Shown here piece after piece: positions 1 through 7,154 of a stretch of DNA of 64,000 nucleotides. Location: positions 18,966 through 82,965 of the forward strand of contig NZ_AXWT01000001.1 of NCBI RefSeq assembly GCF_000482805.1, written 5' to 3'. How positions within the stretch are numbered: position 1 is the stretch's first letter; every line of letters starts with the position of its first letter. Source of the stretch: Deinococcus murrayi DSM 11303 (GTDB lineage Bacteria; Deinococcota; Deinococci; Deinococcales; Deinococcaceae). The notes under the pieces are model-generated. The model searched no databases. It saw nothing but the letters and a program-made list of their open reading frames with translations, and was not told the origin of the DNA. The position numbers were made by a program, and so were the translations under genes.

Positions 1-95
1 TCTACTGACTGCGGCGTTCGGCTAGCGGGGCGAAGGGCGCACCCCCACGGTGCACCCCTTATTTCCTAACCCAGTCTCGCTGACTTGAAACAGCA
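1..95. repeat. 95-bp direct repeat, left copy (phage right-end sequence)
   Basis: Every base from 1 to 95 is identical to 56887-56981; the copies diverge at the next base (a versus g). The repeat begins inside the last codons of a gene whose other copy ends at 56894 (the stop codon is at 6-8 here), so positions 1-8 are the 3' end of a second copy of that cargo gene. Ordinary attL would have host mutS sequence here instead. This is why a tandem element is proposed. The repeat may extend further left, outside the window. Confidence 0.95.
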
Positions 96-222
96 AGACC
101 GAGTTAGGAAACCTGTCCGCAACCTCGTCCCGCAGCTGCACATACTGCTCCAGCATCGGCGGCAGCGGGCCACTCCCTGTCCCCTTCAACACGCTCTGCG
201 GTACTTCTTTCGTCCGGGGCAC
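22..222 (-). CDS. mutS: Phage-borne replacement 5' end of mutS (N-terminal fragment)
   Basis: The first 47 codons (222 down to about 82) encode the start of DNA mismatch repair protein MutS, with the hallmark segment LPPMLEQYV followed by LLFQV. After LLFQV the frame leaves MutS, runs through 19 phage-encoded residues and stops at 22. In MutS the residues after LLFQV should be GDFYE. The fragment is clearly homologous to, but diverged from, the host start at 57090. On integration it would join the rest of host mutS in frame and restore the gene. It starts with GTG; a -10 hexamer lies 6 nt upstream. A small hairpin (243-260) separates it from the next phage gene. Confidence 0.85.
   Translation of the reverse strand: MPRTKEVPQSVLKGTGSGPLPPMLEQYVQLRDEVADRFPNSVLLFQVSETGLGNKGCTVGVRPSPR
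62..111. other. attP-like site (intact inverted repeat) at the left junction
   Basis: A 50-bp imperfect palindrome: the left arm 62-77 matches the reverse complement of the right arm 96-111 at 14 of 16 bases, and the centre falls at 86/87 in the codon for Gln of the mutS reading frame. Large serine integrases use attP sites of about this size and symmetry with a central dinucleotide. Both arms appear phage-derived here, whereas at the right end (56948 onward) only the left arm is kept and the right arm is host mutS. This is the arrangement expected between two head-to-tail phage copies. Confidence 0.7.
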
Positions 223-228
223 GGGGAC

Positions 229-234
229 AGAATA
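229..234 (-). promoter_or_regulatory. -10 element of phage-borne mutS start (leaderless type)
   Basis: Minus-strand TATTCT, six bases before the GTG at 222. The host mutS start at 57090 has TATGCT at the same spacing. TANNNT about six bases before the start codon is the pattern of leaderless transcripts in Deinococcus. No clear -35 is seen. The phage therefore seems to bring a promoter as well as coding sequence. Confidence 0.5.
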
Positions 235-295
235 GCGATGAGGCCGCCCATGAAGGCGGCGTCAAGCACGTTACACGGAGCTGCCGTAGGGCGAC

Positions 296-523
296 CTAAA
301 ATCCTTCGATTGTTCGGGTGACGTTCTGCACCGCGGGCCAAGCCACGAAAACCAGCACGGCCACGATCAGCAGAACAAGGAGCAGGGTAATCCAGAACCG
401 GGGGCCGAAGGGCGAACGAAGGGTAGGCGGATGAGCCATAGCCGAGTTTGCCAGCTCTTCTCGCAGCACCCGCACCTGTTCCGCATTGGCCTGCGAGTGA
501 TGCTCGCCGTCACTCACTCGCAT
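296..523 (-). CDS. Small single-pass membrane protein
   Basis: A 75-residue protein with a polar N-terminal half and one strong hydrophobic helix around residues 46-66, followed by a short polar tail. No family is recognised. The start overlaps the end of the secreted nuclease gene by 10 bp, so the two are probably translated together. Together with that nuclease it forms the leftmost phage transcription unit, next to the integration site, where lysogenic cargo genes usually sit. A role in the lysogen's envelope is only an inference from location. Confidence 0.6.
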   Translation of the reverse strand: MRVSDGEHHSQANAEQVRVLREELANSAMAHPPTLRSPFGPRFWITLLLVLLIVAVLVFVAWPAVQNVTRTIEGF

Positions 524-1161
524 CCCACTCCGTCCCGGTCACGGTCGAGGTGCGTGCCGTAGCCCGGCTGCCCGACCCGCACGGGTGCGGCCCCTGCCGC
601 ACGCGCTGCGGCGCAGTTTTTATAGTGCACGCTGCTTGCCGGCGCTGGAGCAGGCGCGGCCGTCCGGGGTGTGCCCGCCGTCGCCGGGTTCTGGGGGTTC
701 TTCCGGTAGTCCCAGGGGTTCTGGAACGTGCCCGCGTAGAGGCCCCGCTTGGCCGCCTTCGCCCTGGCCTCCGCGTCCCGGTAGACCCCACCGCCGTACT
801 CCAGGTAGGGCAGCGCCCACCCCTGCTCGACAAGCCAGCGGTTGATTTCAGTGGTGCCCACCTTGCACACGCCGACCATGCGCCCGTAGCGGTCAGTGTC
901 CTTCCGGGTGCAGGTGACGTTCTTATTCTGGACGAGATTAGCCAGCGCGAAGGCGGCCTCGCGGCCACAACCGTAGACCTGCCCACCACGAATGCAGTTT
1001 TGAGAAGACTCTGGGGCGTCCACACCGTGCAAGCGGACCTTCACGCCCCGAATCTGGAGGGTGTCACCATCGGTGACGGTTGGGACGCCGGTCACGGTAA
1101 CGGGCACCTGGGCGGTGGCAGAGGCCGCCAGCAGGAAGATCGTCAGGGATAAGGGGCGCAT
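514..1161 (-). CDS. Secreted thermonuclease (SNase-like) with C-terminal excalibur domain
   Basis: 215 residues. The N-terminus is a signal peptide (hydrophobic core then ATAQ). Residues about 25-140 are a staphylococcal-nuclease-like domain: the DGDTL motif, VRLHGVDAPE, DRYGRMVG and the WLVEQGWA region are all present, including the catalytic Arg/Asp/Glu-type positions. After a Pro/Ala-rich linker the last 35 residues form an excalibur calcium-binding motif (NC...DRDRDGVGCE). The protein is expected to be exported and to degrade extracellular or incoming nucleic acid with calcium. It is probably a lysogenic cargo gene, conceivably acting against competing DNA; that role is inferred. Confidence 0.9.
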   Translation of the reverse strand: MRPLSLTIFLLAASATAQVPVTVTGVPTVTDGDTLQIRGVKVRLHGVDAPESSQNCIRGGQVYGCGREAAFALANLVQNKNVTCTRKDTDRYGRMVGVCKVGTTEINRWLVEQGWALPYLEYGGGVYRDAEARAKAAKRGLYAGTFQNPWDYRKNPQNPATAGTPRTAAPAPAPASSVHYKNCAAARAAGAAPVRVGQPGYGTHLDRDRDGVGCE

Positions 1162-1210
1162 AGGGACAGGGTACGGGGTTCAAGCCAAGGCCGTGAACGC
1201 AGATGTACTA

Positions 1211-1924
1211 TTACGCCGCGTACAGAGTAACGTCCGCATCAATCTGACGGACTTGACCAAGCAGCACCAAGGTTTCGACGATCTCCCCCATTTTCTCCGG
1301 TCCCACCCCTCGGAACTGACTTGCCAGTTGCTGAGAAGTCAGCGGACGGCCAGCGCTACGCAGTTGGTCACGTACGACCTGTACCTGCTCAGGCAGCTTC
1401 TTGGGGAAGATGGGCGGGAGGCCGATCCCAGAAGTGACTTGCGGGACCACCAACCCCAAATCACGCACAGCACGTCCTTTGGAATCTTGATAATCCTCTC
1501 GCAGATAGCGAATGTTGCCACGCCGCTCCTCTTCTGCACGCAGGGCATTGAGGTTTCCAAGGCGCGTGAGCACTTCTTGGTCTGTCAGGGTGCCCTCCCA
1601 ACCGTAAGCCGCCTGCACCAGTGCGTCCAGCTCGTCGTGTAGGTCACGCAGCACGGTGACCACGCCCTGCTTGGCTTCCAATACGAAACAGCCCCGACGG
1701 TACAGGTCTATCCGACGCGGGCTGATTCTGTCGTCATCGTGAATCTCATACACATTTCGTTCAAAAACGTAGGCGTTGTCAGCATCGTTCGGTCGCGTGG
1801 GTTCTGGCTCCGGCACGTCTAGAACACGGCATAGTTCACTCAGGAACTGTCCATAGTTGGCTCGCTCGGCACCGCCGCTTGCGGCCCAGCGCTGAATAAA
1901 GGCATCGATATCGAGTGTGGGCAT
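1211..1924 (-). pseudogene. Internally deleted MmeI/DISARM-type DNA methyltransferase (N- and C-terminal ends fused)
   Basis: 237 residues in one open frame. Residues 1-86 resemble the N-terminal domain of MmeI-like class I methyltransferases (W-x-x-SGGAERANY, then the ELC.LLDVP-type segment and ending in VLEAKQG). Residues from about 91 (DLHDELDALVQAAYGW) to the end resemble the far C-terminus of the same family, including the LPEQVQVV and final winged-helix-like segment. The whole catalytic core, with the FxGxG and NPPF/Y motifs, is absent. Family members are usually 900 or more residues, so several hundred codons were lost without breaking the frame. No methylation is expected. Whether the short product is expressed or acts as a decoy is unknown. 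Confidence 0.72.
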
Positions 1925-1951
1925 AGCAAGTCTCTGGGAACAGGGGCAACT

Positions 1952-1984
1952 CCACAGGCCTCAAGCCTGTGGATAACTTTTTTT
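1952..1984 (+). terminator. Hairpin with T-run; contains a consensus DnaA box
   Basis: An 8-bp perfect stem (1952-1959 with 1965-1972), a 5-base loop and then ATAAC plus seven T residues, the form of an intrinsic terminator on the plus strand. No plus-strand gene ends here, so it may insulate the regulatory region or be a relic. The right arm overlaps TGTGGATAA at 1968-1976, an exact DnaA box read on the minus strand. On the minus strand it lies in the leader of the methyltransferase remnant. Confidence 0.5.
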
Positions 1985-2056
1985 GCTGTCCCCGCGCAGA
2001 CAACTTTGCTCACACGTAGCAACTGGTTGGGCAAGTTAATCCTATAGCTAGAGTCC

Positions 2057-2287
2057 TTACTTTTCCTTTACTGGCTCTCTAGGCCGAACAGCGAGTTCGA
2101 GCCCTAAGGCGTCAAGGATGACACTGACGTGCTTCACCGGGATGCTTTTGCCCCGAGAGGTGTACCCCGCAACGCTCGCTGGCGTGACTTGCAGACGCTC
2201 GGCGAGCGCAGTCTGAAACCCGCGGGGCTGCGCCTTGATCTGTTCGCGCAGGTAGTCCTCCAACTCTTCCCAGTCCATACCCAGCAT
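2057..2287 (-). CDS. HTH (Xre/Cro-like) regulator
   Basis: 76 residues. The middle segment, FQTALAERLQVTPASVAGY, has the spacing of a lambda-repressor-type helix-turn-helix. It is followed by a short C-terminal tail that resembles small phage or antitoxin regulators. It is transcribed away from the 2405-4941 gene cluster, and the shared intergenic region contains two near-identical 16-bp palindromic sites (2300-2333) overlapping a strong rightward promoter. It most likely represses that promoter. This is separate from the main lysogeny control region at 53 kb. Confidence 0.75.
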   Translation of the reverse strand: MLGMDWEELEDYLREQIKAQPRGFQTALAERLQVTPASVAGYTSRGKSIPVKHVSVILDALGLELAVRPREPVKEK

Positions 2288-2299
2288 CGTAACAGCATT

Positions 2300-2336
2300 T
2301 TAGCCTCTTGACTAATATTAGCCTGTAGACTAAAAT
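2300..2336 (+). promoter_or_regulatory. Rightward promoter with two tandem operator sites
   Basis: TTGACT at 2309-2314 and TAAAAT at 2331-2336 with a 16-bp spacer form a good sigma-70-type promoter for the 2405 gene cluster. Two copies of TTAGCCTNTNGACTAA, each an imperfect palindrome, lie at 2300-2315 and 2318-2333. One covers the -35 and the other fills the spacer to the -10, so occupancy would block transcription. The probable ligand is the HTH protein encoded at 2287. Confidence 0.65.
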
Positions 2337-2404
2337 AACAGCACCAAGAAGGGAAGGGGCCTAGGAAACTCCCCCTTCTTGGAATCCCCCTCTAGGAGAT
2401 TGCT

Positions 2405-2872
2405 ATGCAGGATACCAGTCCCCTCAGCATCACCCGCACCTGGAAGCTCGACCTCTATGCCGACTACGGCGACGGCCCCAGCGCCCGCGTGTTCGTGGCC
2501 ACCCGCACCGTCACTCTCAGCGGTGGCCGCGACGAGCAGGGGCGCACCCTCCCCATCGTCGCCACGGCGGACGGTATAGAAATCCCCACCAAAGAGGCTG
2601 TGCGGCTCCTGAACTGGGCCAAGCGTGACGGCCGCGTCACGCTGCTGGCCGACGAGCGCTTCACTCCCACCATCGGCAAGGCGCGGGCCTGCGAGCTGCA
2701 CCGCGAACTGGGCCGCCTGGGCTACCGCAGCCACGAGCACTACCTGCTGGCGACCGAGGCCCTGGAGCGTCCGGTCGCCAGCCTCGCCACCCTGACCGCA
2801 CAGGAGGCCGCGACTCTCCGCAGTTACGCCTACGGGCAACTCGGGCGGACCACCGGGAGCGTGGCCGCGTGA
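2405..2872 (+). CDS. Hypothetical phage protein, first gene of rightward cluster
   Basis: 155 residues, no family recognised. The sequence is mixed alpha/beta with a conserved-looking acidic N-terminal half and a helical C-terminal half, without signal peptide or membrane segment. It has an AGGAG ribosome-binding site just upstream and begins the cluster under the repressed promoter at 2309-2336. Its stop overlaps the next start by 4 nt. The cluster is rightward, opposite to nearly all other phage genes to its right, suggesting separate timing of expression. Confidence 0.7.
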   Translation: MQDTSPLSITRTWKLDLYADYGDGPSARVFVATRTVTLSGGRDEQGRTLPIVATADGIEIPTKEAVRLLNWAKRDGRVTLLADERFTPTIGKARACELHRELGRLGYRSHEHYLLATEALERPVASLATLTAQEAATLRSYAYGQLGRTTGSVAA

Positions 2873-3204
2873 CCCGCCTCACCCCTGAGGTCCTGGAGGC
2901 TGCCACCGCCGAACTCGTCAGGGCCATCCGCGAGTACACCCGCAGCGCCCAGATGGAAGCCGACGTGCGCTTCGAGTTGGAGTTCGCTGAGGCCCAAGCG
3001 GTGACGGACGGTGTCGAAGGCCGCAACGAGGCCGAGCGCAAGGCCAACCTCCGCCTCTCCCTTTCCGAGGAGTACAGCGCCCTCAAGGCGGCGCAAGACG
3101 GCCTGCGGGACGCCCGGCGCGACCTCGACGTCGCTCAGGCGATGCTGAACACCCTGCGCTACCAGCTCCGACTGCTGGAAGTCACGCGGGAGGCGGCACT
3201 GTGA
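2869..3204 (+). CDS. Hypothetical coiled-coil protein
   Basis: 111 residues, almost entirely charged amphipathic helix with heptad-like spacing of Leu/Ala and many Arg/Glu/Asp residues, so a coiled coil is likely. The start codon is GTG and overlaps the preceding stop (GTGA); its own stop overlaps the next GTG start in the same way. No family is recognised. Tight coupling in the cluster suggests the products are made in similar amounts or act together. Confidence 0.65.
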   Translation: MTRLTPEVLEAATAELVRAIREYTRSAQMEADVRFELEFAEAQAVTDGVEGRNEAERKANLRLSLSEEYSALKAAQDGLRDARRDLDVAQAMLNTLRYQLRLLEVTREAAL

Positions 3205-3677
3205 TCCCCTCCTTCCGACTGGGCCGCTTCCAGCGGCACGCGGCGGCGGCGGCCCTCGCCGCCATCCTGCGCCGGGAGGGGGACGAAACCTCTCCCCTCC
3301 CCGACACCCTCCAGCGCCGCTTGGGAGAGGTCCGCGAAATGCAGGCCCTCCTCAAGGATGGCGGTGAGATACTCGAAGCCCACCGCTCGCTGCTGGCCGG
3401 CTGCTGCGCGTACATGGCCGTCCACCTGGGTCGCAACGAGCTGCACGACCTCGCCCAGGAGCTGCGCCGCGAGTACCGCGTCAGCCGGGGCGAAGCCTCG
3501 GTTCGCCTGCACGCGCCTAGCCCGGCCTCTGCTGCTGTGAGAGCTGCGCCGCTGCTGGGCATCGAAGCCGAGACGGCGGTGCAGGTGGGCCACGTCCACT
3601 GGGAGGTATTCATCACTCGTGAGGGCGTCGGCACCTTCGGGTATCAGGACACCCTGACCGTCGAGGCGGTGGTCTGA
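3201..3677 (+). CDS. Hypothetical phage protein
   Basis: 158 residues of unknown function, soluble, with a basic N-terminal region and no clear motif. The GTG start overlaps the upstream gene by 4 nt and the stop shares one base with the next start (TGATG). A long open frame exists on the opposite strand here, but codon third-position G+C bias and the unbroken chain of overlaps support the plus-strand reading. Confidence 0.65.
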   Translation: MIPSFRLGRFQRHAAAAALAAILRREGDETSPLPDTLQRRLGEVREMQALLKDGGEILEAHRSLLAGCCAYMAVHLGRNELHDLAQELRREYRVSRGEASVRLHAPSPASAAVRAAPLLGIEAETAVQVGHVHWEVFITREGVGTFGYQDTLTVEAVV

Positions 3678-4048
3678 TGCTGCGCCCCGATCTAGAGGCC
3701 GCGCGGGCGGAAGCCCTCGCCGCCCTGGGCCGGGGTGCCGAGCGCACCCTGGAGAAGCTGGAGGCGGCTGGACTGGTCGTCATGCGGTTGGCCGACCTGC
3801 CCGCCTCCGAAACGGGCCGCCGCATCCTCGCCGACGTGGAGCTGACCATCCCGGAGAACTGGCGGGAGCCGTTTGCGCTCATCGTCGAGGCCGGAGGCGA
3901 GGTCCTCGAACTCCATGCCCTGATTGCCGCTGTGCCTGCCGTTCGTGAGGCTGTCCAGCTCGGTCGCGTCATGGGCCACCGCGTGAACGTGGAGATCGAC
4001 GAGGCCGAGGGCCTGGTCATGCGGGCCTGGACAGAGGATCGGTCATGA
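3677..4048 (+). CDS. Hypothetical phage protein
   Basis: 123 residues, unrecognised. It has an Ala/Leu-rich helical N-terminus and a mixed C-terminus. The end overlaps the DUF3560 gene start by 4 nt (ATGA), so it belongs to the same translationally coupled unit. There is no membrane helix, signal peptide or cysteine cluster. Confidence 0.62.
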   Translation: MLRPDLEAARAEALAALGRGAERTLEKLEAAGLVVMRLADLPASETGRRILADVELTIPENWREPFALIVEAGGEVLELHALIAAVPAVREAVQLGRVMGHRVNVEIDEAEGLVMRAWTEDRS

Positions 4049-4941
4049 CCGGCGACCGCGAGACGCTGGGCAAGGCGACCTACCACTTGGACGACGACAC
4101 ACTGCGCTGGAATCCCGGTGCCCGCCTGGATGCCGACGCCTACGCCCGCACCCGCGCGGCTGGGTTCAAGTGGTGGCGCGGCTCGGAGGCCTGGGTGGCG
4201 AAGTGGACGCCGGGGCGCGAGGACTTCCTCCTGGAGTTCGTGGGAGAGATCGGGCATGAGGCCGACCCCGACGACCCGGACGCCAGGATCACCCGCTCCG
4301 CGGGCCGCGCCGCCGCTGCTGAGAGTCGGTCGGATGCACGGGCGCGGGCCGCCATGCAGGGGCTGCCCCCTGGCGGCGAGCCCGTGAAAATCGGGCATCA
4401 CTCTGAGGGGCGTCACCGCCGGGCTATCGAGCGCAGTGACCAGAACATGCGGAAGGCCGTCGAAGAGGGCCGCAAGGCGGAGTACTGGCGCGGCAGAGCG
4501 GCGGGCGCGGAGCGCCGGGCCAGGCAGAAGAGCGACCCCGGCGTGGTCCGGCGGCGGATTGAGAAGCTGGAAGCCGAGCGGCGCGTGGTGCAGCGGTCGC
4601 TCGCAGATCTGGAGGCGCGTCCACCCACTCCAGAGACGCAGGCCTCGTGGGACCGGAGTGCGGCACACTGGCGGCGCTGGACCGAGCACTTGGAGCTGCG
4701 GCTGGAGTTTGAGCGGGCGCGGCTGGCCAGCCTGAACCCGGAGCCATTCGCGCCGGCCACCGCCTACAAGAAAGGCGATGTGGTGGACACCAGGCGCTAC
4801 GGCCGCTGCGAGGTGGTGCGGGTAGGGCCGAAGAACGTCAAGGTGCGGCAGCTCACGGGGCCGACGAAGGGCTGGGAGTGGGCGGTGCCGCCGTACGAGC
4901 TTTGGCCGGTGTCCCCGGAGGAAATGCCCACCAGCGGTTGA
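4045..4941 (+). CDS. DUF3560-family protein
   Basis: 298 residues. Residues about 105-165 carry the DUF3560 signature: PVKIGHHSEGRHRRAIER followed by a helix ending AEYWRGRAAG. Proteins of this family are common on phages and plasmids; their activity is not established. The N-terminal part resembles short accessory domains seen before DUF3560, and the C-terminal segment (about 245-290) has the look of a small beta-barrel (YKKGDVVDTRRYGRCEVVRV). It ends the rightward cluster and is followed directly by a terminator hairpin. Confidence 0.82.
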   Translation: MTGDRETLGKATYHLDDDTLRWNPGARLDADAYARTRAAGFKWWRGSEAWVAKWTPGREDFLLEFVGEIGHEADPDDPDARITRSAGRAAAAESRSDARARAAMQGLPPGGEPVKIGHHSEGRHRRAIERSDQNMRKAVEEGRKAEYWRGRAAGAERRARQKSDPGVVRRRIEKLEAERRVVQRSLADLEARPPTPETQASWDRSAAHWRRWTEHLELRLEFERARLASLNPEPFAPATAYKKGDVVDTRRYGRCEVVRVGPKNVKVRQLTGPTKGWEWAVPPYELWPVSPEEMPTSG

Positions 4942-4953
4942 CACGCAACGAGA

Positions 4954-4983
4954 GAGGCCCCGAGTCCGCAGACCCGGGGCCTC
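4954..4983. terminator. Hairpin between convergent clusters
   Basis: GAGGCCCCG (4954-4962) pairs with CGGGGCCTC (4975-4983) across a 12-base loop. It follows the last rightward gene and precedes the 3' end of the leftward methyltransferase gene. There is no T-run, so it would act by stem strength or in both directions. The 90 bp that follow, to 5073, are G-rich with no gene. Confidence 0.55.
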
Positions 4984-5073
4984 CTGCTGCCCTGCTCGGC
5001 GTTGGCCTAGGCGTGGGGGTCGGGGTGGGGGCTCACAGGGAGCATGGCGGCACACCCGTTGGCCCTCAGCCCC

Positions 5074-6732
5074 TCAATTACGGAACAGGGGGTCAGCGCC
5101 CTTATCCTTGGCCCGCTTTCCGGTCAGGCTCTTGACCTCGCGGCGTTCGAAGCTGACGTTGGCGGACCCGGCGGGCATCCGAATCCTCTTGCCATCCAGG
5201 ACCTGTGCGGCGGTGAGCAGTTGAATCTTAGGGTAGGTGGTGCCCTCCCAGACGTAAGACCCCGCCTCACTGGCTCCTTGCACCATGCCGCGAGACGGCT
5301 CATGCGCCAGCAGCAACACTCCCATCGCCGCCTTCTCGCGCTCGACCGTGCCGTGCAGGTCGCGCACCATGCCGGGGTTTAGATTGCGCCCGGCTTTCAC
5401 GCTCAGGATGACCTTTTCGACCTTTCCCCCGGTCGGCGTCCGGAAATAGAGATAGCCGTCGACGCCTTTGTCCGCTCCCTTCTTCCCCTTCTTACTGTCC
5501 CCCACCGCCCCGAACGGCGTTCCCCCCACCTCGGTGACAATCCAGAACTGAAACTGGAAGGGGTGGTTCTCGGCGAGATTGCGGGCCGTTTCTGCATCGA
5601 CCGGCAGGAACACCTCGTCGTAATCCCGCTGAGGAAGGAGGCCGAAGTCGCGGCGCAGGCGGGCCTTGATGAGCTGCACGCTCAGATGGGTGATGTCGAT
5701 GCCAACCCAGGCCCGCCCCAGCTTCTGAGCGGCGCTGACCGTGGTGCCGCAGCCGCAGAATGGGTCGAGCACCACGTCACCGGGGTTGCTGCTGGTGGCG
5801 ATGATGCGCTCTAGCAGCGCGACCGGCTTTTGAGTCGGGTAGCCGAGCTTCTCTCTGCTGTGGCCCCGCAGAAACGAAATGTCGGTCCATAGATTGCCTA
5901 CTGGGACGCCGCGGCTCTCATCCAGATAACGCTTGTACATGGGCACAGTTCCTGGACGGGTTTGAATCACGCGCTCTTCGGCGATAAGTTGCTGCATTCG
6001 CTCGCGGCTATAGCGCCAGTGGCGCGCGACCCCCATCACCTCGTAGTACGGATTTCCCTTCGATGCCCCCCCAGGGCCGAGCATGTTGTCCAGCTTGTAC
6101 CGACGGCCATCAGGGTCTTGGTAGCGGTAGAACTGCTCGATGTATTCAGCAGAGAGCGGCACATATTGCTGATGAAAGGTCACTTGCTCACTGCGTCCAT
6201 AGAACAAAATGGAATCGGTGTTGCGGCCATAATGGCGTGCCCCCTGACCGCTATTGCCTTTGGCATCGCTGCGCTTCCAGACAATCTCATTGCGGAAGTT
6301 TTCGATACCGAAAATCAAATCCAGAACCACCTTGAGGTAGTGGCTGGCCGTCGGGTCACAGTGCAGGTAGAGGCTGCCTGTCGGCTTGAGCACCCGGTGC
6401 AGCTCGACGAGCCGCACCGCCATCATCACCAGATAGGCGCTCAGGCTGCTTCCCCGAAAGCGAGAGACCATCTGCTGGAGAAACTCGGCCAACGCTCCAT
6501 GCGAGACGGTGAGGTCGTGCATGGCCTGCTCGCTCTCTTCGCCCCAAACCCAGGTGTCCTGGAAGGCAAAGGCCTGAGCATGGTTGCCTTCCCCCTGGTG
6601 GTCTCTGAACAGGATGTTGTAGTTGGCCTGGCTGTTGAAGGGCGGGTCGAGATAAATCAGGTCGACGGATTCCGTCGCAAGTTCCCGCAACACCTTCAGG
6701 TTATCCCCTTGGTATAAGACGTTGCGGGTCAT
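5074..6732 (-). CDS. Beta-class DNA methyltransferase fused to a nuclease-like C-terminal domain
   Basis: 552 residues from the ATG at 6732; a longer frame exists upstream but the methyltransferase domain begins at this start. Motif IV, DPPF, is at residues 29-32 and the SAM-binding motif DPFCGCGTT comes after it, the order of beta-class N6-adenine or N4-cytosine enzymes. The C-terminal part from about residue 420 has GADKGVDG and then SVKAGRN, the layout of a PD-(D/E)xK Mrr-like nuclease core. Such fusions exist among phage and host methyltransferases. It may protect phage DNA, restrict, or both; the two roles cannot be separated from sequence. It is the last gene of the long leftward late region. 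Confidence 0.85.
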   Translation of the reverse strand: MTRNVLYQGDNLKVLRELATESVDLIYLDPPFNSQANYNILFRDHQGEGNHAQAFAFQDTWVWGEESEQAMHDLTVSHGALAEFLQQMVSRFRGSSLSAYLVMMAVRLVELHRVLKPTGSLYLHCDPTASHYLKVVLDLIFGIENFRNEIVWKRSDAKGNSGQGARHYGRNTDSILFYGRSEQVTFHQQYVPLSAEYIEQFYRYQDPDGRRYKLDNMLGPGGASKGNPYYEVMGVARHWRYSRERMQQLIAEERVIQTRPGTVPMYKRYLDESRGVPVGNLWTDISFLRGHSREKLGYPTQKPVALLERIIATSSNPGDVVLDPFCGCGTTVSAAQKLGRAWVGIDITHLSVQLIKARLRRDFGLLPQRDYDEVFLPVDAETARNLAENHPFQFQFWIVTEVGGTPFGAVGDSKKGKKGADKGVDGYLYFRTPTGGKVEKVILSVKAGRNLNPGMVRDLHGTVEREKAAMGVLLLAHEPSRGMVQGASEAGSYVWEGTTYPKIQLLTAAQVLDGKRIRMPAGSANVSFERREVKSLTGKRAKDKGADPLFRN

Positions 6733-6821
6733 GGCCGGAACAGTGGGGAAAGCGAGTTGTGAGGCATGATGAGGGGCACGGTAAACCTCGCGGTCTCTCA
6801 GGTTTCTTTCAACGCCGCCCG

Positions 6822-7154
6822 TCACCGTTCTCGCGGACGCAGGTCCGGCAGCCCCTCTGCCGCGAGGGCCGGGTCAGTGGGGTCCGCCGGAACGGGCGTG
6901 ACCCCATTGGCCGCGTTCGCCCGGTCCGCGCTGATGCCGCGCAGGGTGTGCACGCCCAGCATCCCCACCGAGGCGGTCAGCAGCTCGCCGGTCACCCCCG
7001 GCATGGGGCGGCCCGTGGCGTAGGAGTGGACGTACAGCGCCAGCACCACGAAGAAGCCCAGCGCCCCCGGCAGAAGGGTGTACACGCCCCCCGTCGTGCC
7101 CGGCACCATCACCCGCCGCAGCCGGGCGAGCGGCGCTTCAGCGGGTCGCGACAT
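6822..7154 (-). CDS. Membrane protein of lysis cassette (holin candidate)
   Basis: 110 residues with two hydrophobic segments, around residues 25-42 and 53-75, with a charged, Pro-rich C-terminal tail. Its start lies inside the 3' end of the lysin gene (17-bp overlap), so expression is linked to the lysin. A small two-helix membrane protein next to an endolysin fits a holin or holin partner. No named holin family is recognised. Confidence 0.6.
   Translation of the reverse strand: MSRPAEAPLARLRRVMVPGTTGGVYTLLPGALGFFVVLALYVHSYATGRPMPGVTGELLTASVGMLGVHTLRGISADRANAANGVTPVPADPTDPALAAEGLPDLRPRER

Noticed and set aside
1968..1976. Exact DnaA box TGTGGATAA
   Set aside because: It is single and lies inside a hairpin arm. 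An origin would need several boxes and an A+T-rich region, which I do not see.
3613..5055. 480-codon open frame antisense to the DUF3560 cluster
   Set aside because: High-G+C shadow: it lacks a ribosome-binding site, and the plus-strand chain of overlapping genes including the DUF3560 motif is clearly the coding strand.
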